Positions 1-21,400 of a stretch of DNA of 64,000 nucleotides are shown here, piece after piece. Under the pieces are notes generated by a model. The model was not told the DNA's origin, did not search any database, and saw only the letters and a list, made by a program, of their open reading frames with translations. Made by a program: the position numbers and the translations under genes. Numbering within the stretch: position 1 is the stretch's first letter; every line of letters begins with the position of its first letter. The stretch comes from Antedon bifida. Taxonomy: Eukaryota; Echinodermata; Crinoidea; Comatulida; Antedonidae. The stretch covers positions 14,742,717 to 14,806,716 of the forward strand of contig OY727098.1 in assembly GCA_963402885.1 (NCBI GenBank), read 5' to 3'.

Positions 1-1069
1 ACAGTACTTGAATTATAACATTATAAGGTCAAAGTTCAGTTTAGTGGTTGTAGTAGATTATTTTATAATGCTATTTATAGCATCATCTTGTGAAGATCTT
101 CATAATGATAATATTTATTAACTATAAATAGAGTTGTAGAAAAAGAACATTTTTCAATGAATAATAGAAACATATTATGTTTAAAGAAATGTTTGAACCT
201 ATACACATATTATATTTACAGCGATGTGATCCGAACAGGGAATAGAATATAAACTTAAAATATGAAATACCACAAGTTAAATACAGTACAATTTCAAAGT
301 CTTTTTTTCACATACAAGAATCATACTTATAAATAATATATAACTTGTAAGAATAGAATTTCGTTCTGATATTTTCAATATGTTGCAGTGCAGACGTACA
401 GTACTGTAGTGGTGGGAAATTCTAGTGGTGCACATGTTAAAAATGGCATACTGTATGTTACTGGCCGATGTGTTGTAAATGTAGCACTATTGTTTAGTAG
501 GGTCCCTATACATGATTTTTGAGTTTTTGGAGTTGACTGTCTAGTATTTGAACAATATAAATCATTTATCCATTGGTGGTCAAGGTAATTCTGACCTTCA
601 AATAAAAAACTTACAAATTTGTTAACATTATTGTAATACTGTAGTGTAAATGGAAACACAAAACATGAGGTAAAGTTAGCATTGCAAATATGAAAATAAG
701 AAGATATTTATTATTTATAGTTACATTTACATTTACAATTTTAATACAGCAATTTTTAAAACTAAGTAATAATTTAAATCCAAAAATGTCAAATGTTTTA
801 TCATGTGACCAAAAACATTTCCTTAATGATAAGTATTAAGAATAATAATTATAGTGGCTTACCATGCATCATTAGTAAAGTATGGAAGCCTGTGTTGAAA
901 GTTTTTAAAATATAAAGCTATACTTAGGTTGAAAGGGCTTGTATTAAATAAGCTTATATTTACAAAAAAAATATGCTTCCTAAAGTAACCTGAACCAAAC
1001 CAAATGTCTATTTTAAATTATAGAATATAGTAAATTCATAAATACACTTGATTTTGTTTTATCTTTCAG
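1..1069. other. AT-rich intron of the PKA gene
   Basis: No exon is seen here. The stretch ends in a pyrimidine-rich 3' splice site (AG at 1068-1069) leading into the first visible PKA exon, so it is most likely an intron of that gene. The exons for the N-lobe (glycine loop, catalytic Lys) must lie upstream of the window. Small open frames in this stretch are short and lack recognisable domains. Confidence 0.6.
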
Positions 1070-10676
<9,607 letters not shown>

Positions 10677-10833
10677 TAATCTGTGATATCAATTAGGCCT
10701 ATGGTCTCTCAATATAAATGTAACAACAGTTAGTGGGTATTAGCCGACTGGCCTGCAAAGCACACAGCATTCAGTATAATACAGCTTTGTTAGATTTGAT
10801 GAGTGACATGTTTGCCATTCAAACATAATCACA

Positions 10834-11094
10834 TACTGTAAAACCTCGAAAGTAAGCCCAGTGGCCTACGATGGAGCCCATCAAGTTTAGAAGTAGAGAA
10901 GGATGTTAAAGCTTACTTTTAGATTAACTTATCATTGTGATAGAACTACTGTATGGATAATAAAGTATAAACCAACATATCAACTGAATAAATAACAATT
11001 TAGGAAATCAAATGTTTGTATTTCACAATAAATAATATGTCGATTTACATCTTAACGGTCGTAAATAACGGGCTTATTTCGAGGTTTTACAGTA
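10834..11094. mobile_element. MITE, 261 bp, in the PKA 3' region
   Basis: Inverted ends TACTGTAAAACCTCGAAAGT and its complement near 11070-11094 (one or two mismatches), followed by inverted GCCC. It lies about 160 bp after the canonical PKA stop codon, so it is probably transcribed as part of that 3' UTR. Confidence 0.75.
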
Positions 11095-11689
11095 GTTAAC
11101 ATGCTGTGGTGCAGATCACTTAATTTGTTATTTTTTTTGTATTTAGAATTTTCATATTAAATTGAAAAAATAAATATTTTTTAAAAGATACGTTTAATTT
11201 TTTTTAATCCATAAAAACAACTCAAACGTTATTTGGCAATGGTTTTTAGATTACCTTTGTACAAGCAGTTGCCATTTTGTTGCTTTGGTAATTATTTAGT
11301 CTATTTTATCCATAATATTGTACAATGCTTAGATCTTCAAAAACTTTGCTTTCTTTCATTGTTTGATCAATGTATTCTGGCAAAATGTTTAACAACGTAG
11401 AGAGACATAATGTGCATTAAATATTGGGAACACTTGCCATAGGTTAGGAGTACAGTGCAACTGAAACATGTAAAGAAGCGTGGACAAATACAGAGAGCTA
11501 CACGCCATATTATTTCACAAGATTTTGTTATGCTATGTGGTGTATTCAATGTATGATTTGTCTATAACATATCAGGTGAAACCAGACATTTATCTTTTTC
11601 TGTAACATGTTTATTTCTACAAAATTGAAAAGCTAAGGCACTTTTGCAGTGATAATATTGATTCCTGAACTGGGCATCGCATAGTTAAT

Positions 11690-11716
11690 AAATCCCTGGG
11701 ATTATCCCAGGGATTT
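11690..11716. repeat. 27-bp perfect palindrome
   Basis: AAATCCCTGGGAT, one T, then its exact reverse complement. In RNA this would fold as a 12-13 bp stem. No flanking target duplication is seen. Confidence 0.7.
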
Positions 11717-13724
11717 TACACTTGACAGTCATTGAACCTGTGTATGTTTTACATATAAAGTGTCCCAAGATCATTACTGTGTCTGCAAGATTGTCAATTT
11801 GTGGCACTCTGTGAATGGGGGGATGTCTGGTTCCATCAGGAATATGTTTTTGTAAACGATAATAATTTCACTTTGTTCCTGGCAGTATATCATTCATACA
11901 AATGTGTAAGCTAAGTCATGGAGTTGTTTTGAGAATTACAACTCCATCCTTAGATGATGTTTGTTTTCAAAATGTGCTTTGTCAGCCTTTATATCCAAAG
12001 AAATCCCCTAAATACTGATAGCAACCTCGTGAGCGGTTGTCTAACCTGTTTAGATCACTGTACTTCCAACATATTTAGCACATGCCATCACAACAAGTAG
12101 TTACATACATGCTATATTATGTTTGTTTATAAAATGTATATATGACTACTGTATATACATAAATAGTACAGTAATTTATATACTGTACAAAGTACATATA
12201 AATGCGTATGTACAATGTATTTGCTAAACAATTAATGTACAGTAGATATTGATGTAACACCCAATTCCAAAGATACCTAACGATAGCATTCAGTCATTCA
12301 TATTTTGAAATTTAAATTTATATAATTGGTAAACAAATGTTTTCATTATTTTTTAAACATGAATTGTTTTCTCTCATAACACTTAAATACTAACTACCTT
12401 GTTTATAAATACAATTATATTAAAGTAGTTACTGATTTGTATTCACTTTCTGGAAAGTTTATTATAAATATTACATTTAATATATTTATATTGCAGTTCA
12501 CATATTGTTTCAAGTTGTTAAAAAACTTAATATAATACAATGCTTTCATCTCAAACATGAATTAGCTGGATTCTAATCTAGTATTTTGTTGATAAGTTAT
12601 CTTTGTAAAACATGCTTCAGTTCATCATCTGTATCTACTTGTGTGTCCCGTACCATTTTTACTTGCATTAATTTATAATTACCTCAAAGAATTCCTTAAT
12701 AGAAAGCTTTATTTTTTCAATACAGTATATCTCATTTGATATGATTTTTATATGTCCCTCCGTAAAGATGAAGTTTTCCAACGTGAAAAGTCAAATTATT
12801 ATTTTAAAAAACTGATTTAATATATGTGCTGAAAAACCAACTGTATGCCTTTCTATAAATTTGTACATAACTAATATACATATAGAAAAACTGGTTGGTA
12901 GGCATTTTCAGGGTGTTTTACAGTCATGTAGATGGTGTTGTTTTTTGAATGGTCAAAATGCAAATAGTAAATGAACGAACGAATGAGTGCAAAAAGTATT
13001 ACATTTATCACATTATTATTATAAGACATGCTTATAGCCAATGTTAAAATAAACGCTCAGTCCTTTACAATGTGTGTGATAATAAGACACATGTGTTAAA
13101 TGTATGTTTTGTAGTATTGTATCCACAATAGCTTTTAGTTACAATATGTGATGTGGTATTAGTACTAATTGGAAGGCTCAAGGGTTGTGGAAATTAATGG
13201 ACATTGAGTATTTCCTTAGGGTTAATTTCAATGAAAGATGTAAATAATTTAAATACTCCATACCGAGTGAATTAAGGTGGATTTAATGCAGAATTAGATT
13301 AATATTTCATTATAAAAAAAAAACAGTTTTGAAACCACCATACTTCAAGAACTTTTGAAGGGGTTCATGTAACTTGTTAAAATTTTTAAAAAAAGCTCTA
13401 GTTGATATGTAATTTTTGAATTTTAATCCTGTTTACTTGTTGTAATATACCTGTGTTGGCCTATATAATGCATGCGATGTGTTATGGCCATGAGTTTCAA
13501 TGCTATCTTATTACAAGGTATAAATGGTTCGTTGTTGCCGGCAGCAACAACAACTTTTTAATGTAAACCTTCAATTTACATCTTATCAAAAAGATGTTAT
13601 TAAACATTAATGATGAAGAAAAGTAATTCTTGTTGCATCTTTTATGTCCGTGTTTTGTAGGTTGTAAAAATATTACCCTCTGTGTACATTATCAAACTAG
13701 TTTGGAAAAAAAATGCGATGTGAC

Positions 13725-14190
13725 GAGGATATACGTACCGCCACTGGACGTATAACAAAAGATAGTTATACATACTAATTTTGTTATACGTACCACAGTT
13801 GGCCGCCGCTGGACGTACAACATGTAAATCTCGTCCTAAATAGTAAAACTCCTCATAAATAGTAAAACTCGTCCTAAATAGTAAAACTCGTCCTAAATAA
13901 TAAAACTCGTCCTAAATATTAAAACTTGTCCTACATAATAAAACTTGTCCTAAATAATAAAACTCGTCCTAAATATTAACCGAGAATCGATCCCACAACC
14001 TCTAGGCCATAGCCTCATCACAAACCCACCACGTCACACAGGTGGCTTGCAGAAAAACCCTTTCCATAAATAAAAGAACGGAAAAAAGCTAATCCTAAAT
14101 CATGTGGACTAACACGTGACATACAAGTGCTCTATAATTGGTTGCCTGTCGCGGTGGTACGTATAAGTACCGTCACTGTACGTATAGCCA
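13725..14190 (-). mobile_element. SINE/TIR composite element, copy 1
   Basis: Outer ends carry inverted TATACGTAC motifs. Inside is a tandem run of about eight 19-20 bp units containing CTCGTCCTAAATA. A tRNA-like segment follows on the minus strand (about 13980-14050), with a box-A-like GTGGTGGGTTTGTGA and box-B-like GGGATCGATTCTC. A second copy is at 42040-42522. Confidence 0.7.
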
Positions 14191-15453
14191 GTCCCTATCA
14201 CATCATCATGTCCATCATATACATATTTTTTTGCATAAAGTTTGATAGTGTAGACAGAGCTTTACTGAAAACATTGATATATAGTATGTCTTAAAAGGTT
14301 TGACATAAGCAGTGTACTTTTTAATCATATACCTGTATATATAGTATACCTAAATCAACAACAAAATGTGGGTTTTAACAATGGTCTGATGTGTGTGCAT
14401 ATGTTTTGTAATTATCCTATAATATAACAGAAGCACGTTTATTGAAATATAAGAAGGAAATTTGCCCTTGGAAAAAAATTGTCCAAAATACTAAGTTTCA
14501 TCAAAAAGTGGGTTGAAATTTGCTGTCAAAAACTCCTTTTTTTATTGCAATATCACCCAAAATATTCAAAGAATTCAATAATTACCAATATATGTGCATT
14601 TGACTTCCAACTTTTACCACGTTTACGCAAACCATACTCATTTACTTCATTTAAATACATGTGAATGTCTAGTTATTGTATTTAAATTTGAATATCACCC
14701 ATTGAATACTAGGACTGGTTGTGTGACAATTGCAAATCTGTTGAATTCATTAATTACAGGTTTATTGGCGAGCGAGCTCTAGCATGACTATTTGAACCAT
14801 GTATATAATGCATGAGTAATGCTACTGAATTTCACACCTTCAATGTCTAATATCCCATTCTATAAATATCGTAATCAGGTAGATACTTGTAATGTAATAA
14901 GGAAAGACCAATTTAAAAACAATATGCAACAAATTGTCACATAAATTATTTAATATATATACATTCTCAGCAAATTTTATGAACAGAAGTAATGACTATA
15001 TTTGCATTATTATGGAAATATAAAAAAAATTAAATTGAAACTCAAATTTATTAAATCATTTTAATGACAATCAGATACTGTATATACATTATTATGAAAT
15101 TCATTTCACTATGGACTTATTAGCTCATTGTGGCCTCTAATTTTGCACTTTAATTTGAAATATATTGGTTTGAATGTTATCATTTCAAACATTGTTTATA
15201 CAAACATTACCTTGCAGAACAAACTTAATATTTGAAATGAATGTGGGAATATAAGTTGAATCAGCTTGTAGAATTTCGTTTTGGATGGATTTTAGTTTTG
15301 AAATATATTGTTTTGCATTTCATCACTTCAAACATTGCTTTATATATACAAACATTACTAATTAAATATTTACTGTACAATCTCTTGAAATAAAAGCTAC
15401 ACAATAATGTTTATAGGTTGACTTCCTCAATATTCTGTGACACGCTTTGACAG

Positions 15454-18400
15454 CTAAGTGTCTGGTAATGGCTCTTCAGGCTCTTGCCAAAGACCAAGCT
15501 CTTGAAGGAATTTCTTCTCTTCCTCCTTGTAGTCTAAATACTCCATTCTCTGTCTGTTTTCTACCTCTTCACTCGAAGGTTCCATTGGCTTCACAAGCTA
15601 AAAATAGAATTAATCACTTGTTTATTCAAATTACACTGAGAATATAGAAAAATGCAAAATTGTAACAACAGAACACAGAGAATGTTAAAACACCCACTTT
15701 CAATCATAATATTAATAATTAAAAATCATAATTACATGGCAAGTACCAGTAGAGCTGGTAATGCTTACATTAAAGTTTTTAATGAAATGATAAACATCTA
15801 GAGATGTTATGCATTCTATTTGAAACCAGTAACTTGACAATATCTACCTTCTTTTCTGCCTCTTCAGCATCTATCCTTCTCTTGTCCTGAATTCTAAATT
15901 CTTGCCGTGTCTGCACATACGCCAGCCGCTTAACTTCACGCTCTAAGTAGTTCAGTGTGCTATTCATCTGAAAATACAAATAAGTATGGATACTATTTGC
16001 TACAGTTAGTGGTGATATTAACATGCTGAAAAGATTTGTCACTTTGAGTAAAGCTCTATCTAAACTTTATGTGACAAAAAAATGAGATGCGCCCATATAA
16101 TATAGTGGTAATATGCCCAAATATGGTAGTGATATGAAATCATCATGTCCATATATGAGCACATCACATTTCTTGTCACATACAATTTGATAGTGTAGAC
16201 ATAGCTTTAAGGCTGATGTCTTAATAGGGTACATACCTCTCCTGAAGGAGCATGTCGTAATGTCCATGGTACTTCAAGGATGTGTAAAGTTCCTACACTG
16301 TCTGCAACACCAAGTAACTGTTGTTTGCCTAAAAAGCAAAAATAAAAATACGTTATTATCATCTACATAAACATAATTTGCATTTTAGATACCACACAAG
16401 TTACGTGTTATATTGTATAGTGATAAGGTTATATAATTACTGTTAAACTAGAGAGCAAACTAGGCAACAGAGAATTCCTGCTAATTGGCAGGGACTTAAA
16501 ATGAATGCACTATCTATCTGTTTAAAACCTTGTTGACAGAGATACAAGGTTCTCAACACAAGGGCAGCATGATTCGGGATATAAAAATAAGAGTTGACAT
16601 ACTGTTGACAATCCATGGAAATATAGCTGTAATTGAAGCTGCGGAGATGTTTTGTGACAGAGATGGTTCATGCGTTCTATCCAAAAGATCCCAAACATCA
16701 ATGTTTCCATCAGCTCTGGCAATGTAGAACACACAAGGTCTGGTTGGTGACCAATATCCTGCTGTCAGTTTCTTTGCATGAGCTGCTGAGCATAGCAATG
16801 GCTGACTCTGAAAAAAGTTGAAAAAGAAATTTGAATCGGCTATTTGTGTAATTTATTGCAATGTCTGTGGTATGTCAACTCTCCAAAAAATATAAATAGT
16901 AAATTTGAAAGTTTCATCTTACTGTCTCTCCTTCTTTCCATATGGAGAAGTTCCATCCTCCTACAACAAGGAAATATTCCTTGAAAAATGGTGACCTCTG
17001 GAGTGTAGTGATATTTTGGTCATGGAACAGTTTAGCAAAATCAGGCTTAGGAGCTGTAAACATAAAAGAAAATAAATAAGATAAGATATTTAAAATTATT
17101 TTAGTACTATAAACCGGGACAAGTCACACGATCAGCTGTAGACAGATGGAGTTCAATACCGACAGTTTGGACACAACAATGTGTGCAACAAGTTGCATTA
17201 TCGAATAGTAAAAGTTACAAATACTCACGTTGGAGTCTTCCAGAATCTACATCTTTTTCCAACTTCCAGTCAGCATATACTAATTCTCCATCCTATGAAA
17301 TAACAATAATAAAACGTCATAAATGAACTTTTAAGAAGAGGCAAATAATGATTCAATGTTTTGATCTTTATTAGATCATCATCAGGAATGACAATAATCA
17401 AATGTCTATTCAGATCTTAACGTCTGAATAGACATTTTATTCAGTTATAAATGAATTCAATGTTAGCGATACTTCATCAAGTTTGGTGCAGAAACAACAA
17501 CAATTTTATAAAAATTGACTAAAATACATTCTTCAGTTTCTTTTAAATTGTATTGAGTGTTTGTAAACATGTAATACTGTAATAAGATGTACCTCAGTGC
17601 CAATGAAAAATTTTGTTGTTACGCCCTCTAGTGGTTTCTTCTCTTTAGCTGATCCTCCTCTCATTGATGATCCAAGGCCACCAACACTCTCTCTCTTTTC
17701 TAAATCTTGCTTTGACTGCTTCTCCACTACCAAAAAAAAAGAAATCACCATTCACATTTAAGAAACTGATCTAAAATAAGTAGAGGTATCAGAGTTTGCT
17801 TTGAACAAGTCTGGTAGAGGTTTATGGTTATATCCAAGAAAGAGAAAAAATGTAACTTTACTATTCCCTGGTTATATGAGTTAGATCATATGTTTGTCAG
17901 ATCATGCATAGAACATATGTGTGGTCTACATGACACTGTAGCTTCTTAAAAGTGGTGGTAGCTTTGTAATCATAATTTATATCATGGAGTAAAGTACTCC
18001 ATGTTCGTATACACAAATTTGGCCATAACAGGTAAGTACCAGGTAATAGCAAGTTACATTTGTATATGATGTGATTGTCTATGGTGACAAATGGTATGGT
18101 AATAAAGTTGCTTACAAATAGTTCTGTCTCCCTGTCTCTCTTGAATACTGATGCATGTTACAGCATATTCACCATTCCCTTCAATGCGGCCTATTGGGAT
18201 CTGTACAAAAAATGAATTGGCTTGTTTTCAATACAGAAGCAGCAATGACAACATTGAACAAATTATTTATTTCACAGTTTCATGTATCAAAAAATGTTTT
18301 GAGAAGTCTTTTTTATATACAGATACTGTATTTTGTGGCAGTACCATGAGTATACAGTATAATTTATACAATATTTATTTTGTTAACAATACTAATTGTA

Positions 18401-21400
18401 GTAATATATAGAACAGTTAAACCTTCCTATGTAATCTATGGACATTTATAAAAAAGGCTGTTTGTTATTCCTATGCATTAGGTCTGTTTTCACACTGTGT
18501 GATTAAAGATGTTTAAAATGTATATTTTTAAACTACCTTAATAACAGGTTTCCATGTTAAATCAATGTGTTTGAATGTTGACGGAACACCAAGAGGTCCG
18601 TTTGATTTATTATCATCAACAGCTGGTGCTTGTCCCTTAGGTGGTCTTGTATCCCATACTGCAACAGTACTAAATTATAATAATAACAATCATTAATAAT
18701 TAGACTGGGTGCCCAGAGAATTTATTCATGTGAAAAGCCACAAAAGGTTTTATGGGCTGATTATGTGGATATATAGCTAAGATTCAATAATCAATATTGC
18801 TTCCGGGTCCTATCCTGTAAATTTTCCCTGGGGACACCAAATAAGAGGGGTAAAAAATGGATTTAATCATGTGAAAATCCCCACGGATAAAAGTTGTTGG
18901 ACATCGTCCACATATGTGTATACAATGTTAAAACAGCATTGACAGCAACTTTATCCTGTAAGTTGCCCGAGACAGTAGCGCCAAGTGATCAAATTTGCAG
19001 CAATATTGATTTTTTTTTTTGATTTTTTTTTTTAAACCATATTTAATGAGGGTGATCCATCCAGCTATTGCTGATCATTAGGGACCCTCAGAGGTTCACA
19101 AGACAAACATATACACAAGATGCTCTACATAAACAAAGTCTTATTACAAGTCTTTGGGAGTGGAGTAATTTGGTCCTTAGAAAAAATCCTGACATGTGAC
19201 GGGACTTGAACCCAGGACCCTTGGAGTGGTAGCCAAGCATCATAACCACCAAGCCACAACTCCACTCCATCTAACCTTTTGTGGCTTTTCACATAAATAA
19301 ACTTTCTGGGCACCGTCTAAATGTGTACATATAATATAGAATAGTTGGGTTCCTTCCCTATAAAAGGGACACTTTGTTGGGTTCCTTACCTATAAAAGGG
19401 ACACTTTGTTGGGTTCCTTACCTATAAAAGGGACACTTTGTTGGGTTCCTTCCCTATAAAAGGGACACTTTGTTGGGTTCCTTCCCTATAAAAGGGCACA
19501 CTTTGTTGGGTTCCTTCCCTATAAAAGGGACACTTTGTTGGGTTCCTTCCCTATAAAAGGCACACTTTGTTGGGTTCCTTCCCTATAAAAGGGACACTTT
19601 GTTGGGTTCCTACCCTATAAAGGGCACACTTTGTTGGGTTCCTTCCCTATAAAAGGCACACTTTGTTGGGTTACTTCCCTATAAAAGGGACACTTTGTTG
19701 GGTTCCTTCCCTATAAAAGGGATACTTTGTTGGGTTCCTTCCCTATAAAAGGGATACTTTGTTGGGTTCCTTCCCTATAAAAGGGACACTTTGTTGGGTT
19801 ACTTCCCTATAAAAGGGACACTTTGTTGGGTTACTTCCCTATAAAAGGGACACTTTGTTGGGTTACTTCCCTATAAAAGGCACACTTTGTTGGGTTACTT
19901 CCCTATAAAAGGGACACTTTGTTGGGTTACTTCCCTATAAAAGGGACACTTTGTTGGGTTCTTTCCCTATAAAAGGGACACTTTGTTGGGTTCCTTACCT
20001 ATAAAAGGGACACTTTGTTGGGTTCCTTCCCTATAAAAGGGACACTTTGTTGGGTTCCTTCCCTATAAAAGGGACACTTTGTTGGGTTCCTTCCCTATAA
20101 AAGGGCACACTTTGTTGGGTTCCTTCCCTATAAAAGGGACACTTTGTTGGGTTCCTTCCCTATAAAAGGCACACTTTGTTGGGTTCCTTCCCTATAAAAG
20201 GGACACTTTGTTGGGTTCCTACCCTATAAAGGGCACACTTTGTTGGGTTCCTTCCCTATAAAAGGCACACTTTGTTGGGTTACTTCCCTATAAAAGGGAC
20301 ACTTTGTTGGGTTCCTTCCCTATAAAAGGGATACTTTGTTGGGTTCCTTCCCTATAAAAGGGATACTTTGTTGGGTTCCTTCCCTATAAAAGGGACACTT
20401 TGTTGGGTTACTTCCCTATAAAAGGGACACTTTGTTGGGTTACTTCCCTATAAAAGGGACACTTTGTTGGGTTACTTCCCTATAAAAGGCACACTTTGTT
20501 GGGTTACTTCCCTATAAAAGGGACACTTTGTTGGGTTACTTCCCTATAAAAGGGACACTTTGTTGGGTTCTTTCCCTATAAAAGGGACACTTTGTTGGGT
20601 TCCTTCCCTATAAAAGGGACACTTTGTTGGGTTCTTTCCCTATAAAAGGGACACTTTGTTGGGTTCCTTCCCTATAAAAGGGACACTTTGTTGAGTTCCT
20701 TCCCTATAAAAGGGACACTTTGTTGGGTTCCTTCCCTATAAAAGGGCACACTTTGTTGGGTTCCTTCCCTATAAAAGGGACACTTTGTTGAGTTCCTTCC
20801 CTATAAAAGGGACACTTTGTTGGGTTACTTCCCTATAAAAGGCACACTTTGTTGGGTTCCTTCCCTATAAAAGGCACACTTTGTTGGGTTCTTTCCCTAT
20901 AAAAGGGACACTTTGTTGGGTTCTTTCCCTATAAAAGGGACACTTTGTTGAGTTCCTTCCCTATAAAAGGGACACTTTGTTGGGTTCCTTCCCTATAAAA
21001 GGGACACTTTGTTGGGTTACTTCCCTATAAAAGGGACACTTTGTTGGGTTCTTTCCCTATAAAAGGGACACTTTGTTGGGTTCCTTCCCTATAAAAGGCA
21101 CACTTTGTTGGGTTACTTCCCTATAAAAGGGACACTTTGTTGGGTTCCTTCCCTATAAAAGGCACACTTTGTTGGGTTCCTTCCCTATAAAAGGGACACT
21201 TTGTTGGGTTCCTTCCCTATAAAAGGCACACTTTGTTGGGTTCCTTCCCTATAAAAGGGACACTTTGTTGAGTTCCTTCCCTATAAAAGGGACACTTTGT
21301 TGGGTTCCTTCCCTATAAAAGGGACACTTTGTTGGGTTACTTCCCTATAAAAGGCACACTTTGTTGGGTTCCTTCCCTATAAAAGGCACACTTTGTTGGG

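Larger units (their letters stand above)
10677..15453. other. PKA 3' region and intergenic space between convergent genes
   Basis: PKA (plus) and DNAI3 (minus) converge here. Supported contents: MITE 10834-11094, 27-bp palindrome 11690-11716, SINE/TIR composite 13725-14190, MITE fragment 14192-14264, and a diverged duplication of roughly 65 bp at about 15157-15215 and 15297-15360. The remainder, including 11100-11690 and 11720-13720, is AT-rich with no gene I can support. Confidence 0.6.

Noticed and set aside
11690-11716. Bacterial-style terminator
   Set aside because: A hairpin in an animal 3' region with no T run; no basis for a terminator role.
16522-16734. Small open frames on both strands around 16522-16821
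   Set aside because: Shadows of DNAI3 exon 18 in other frames or strands.
19180-19270. Additional tRNA genes (also at 13980-14050, 29430-29510, 34860-34922, 42295-42365)
   Set aside because: They have box A/B-like motifs but no complete cloverleaf or proper acceptor pairing; they are SINE heads.
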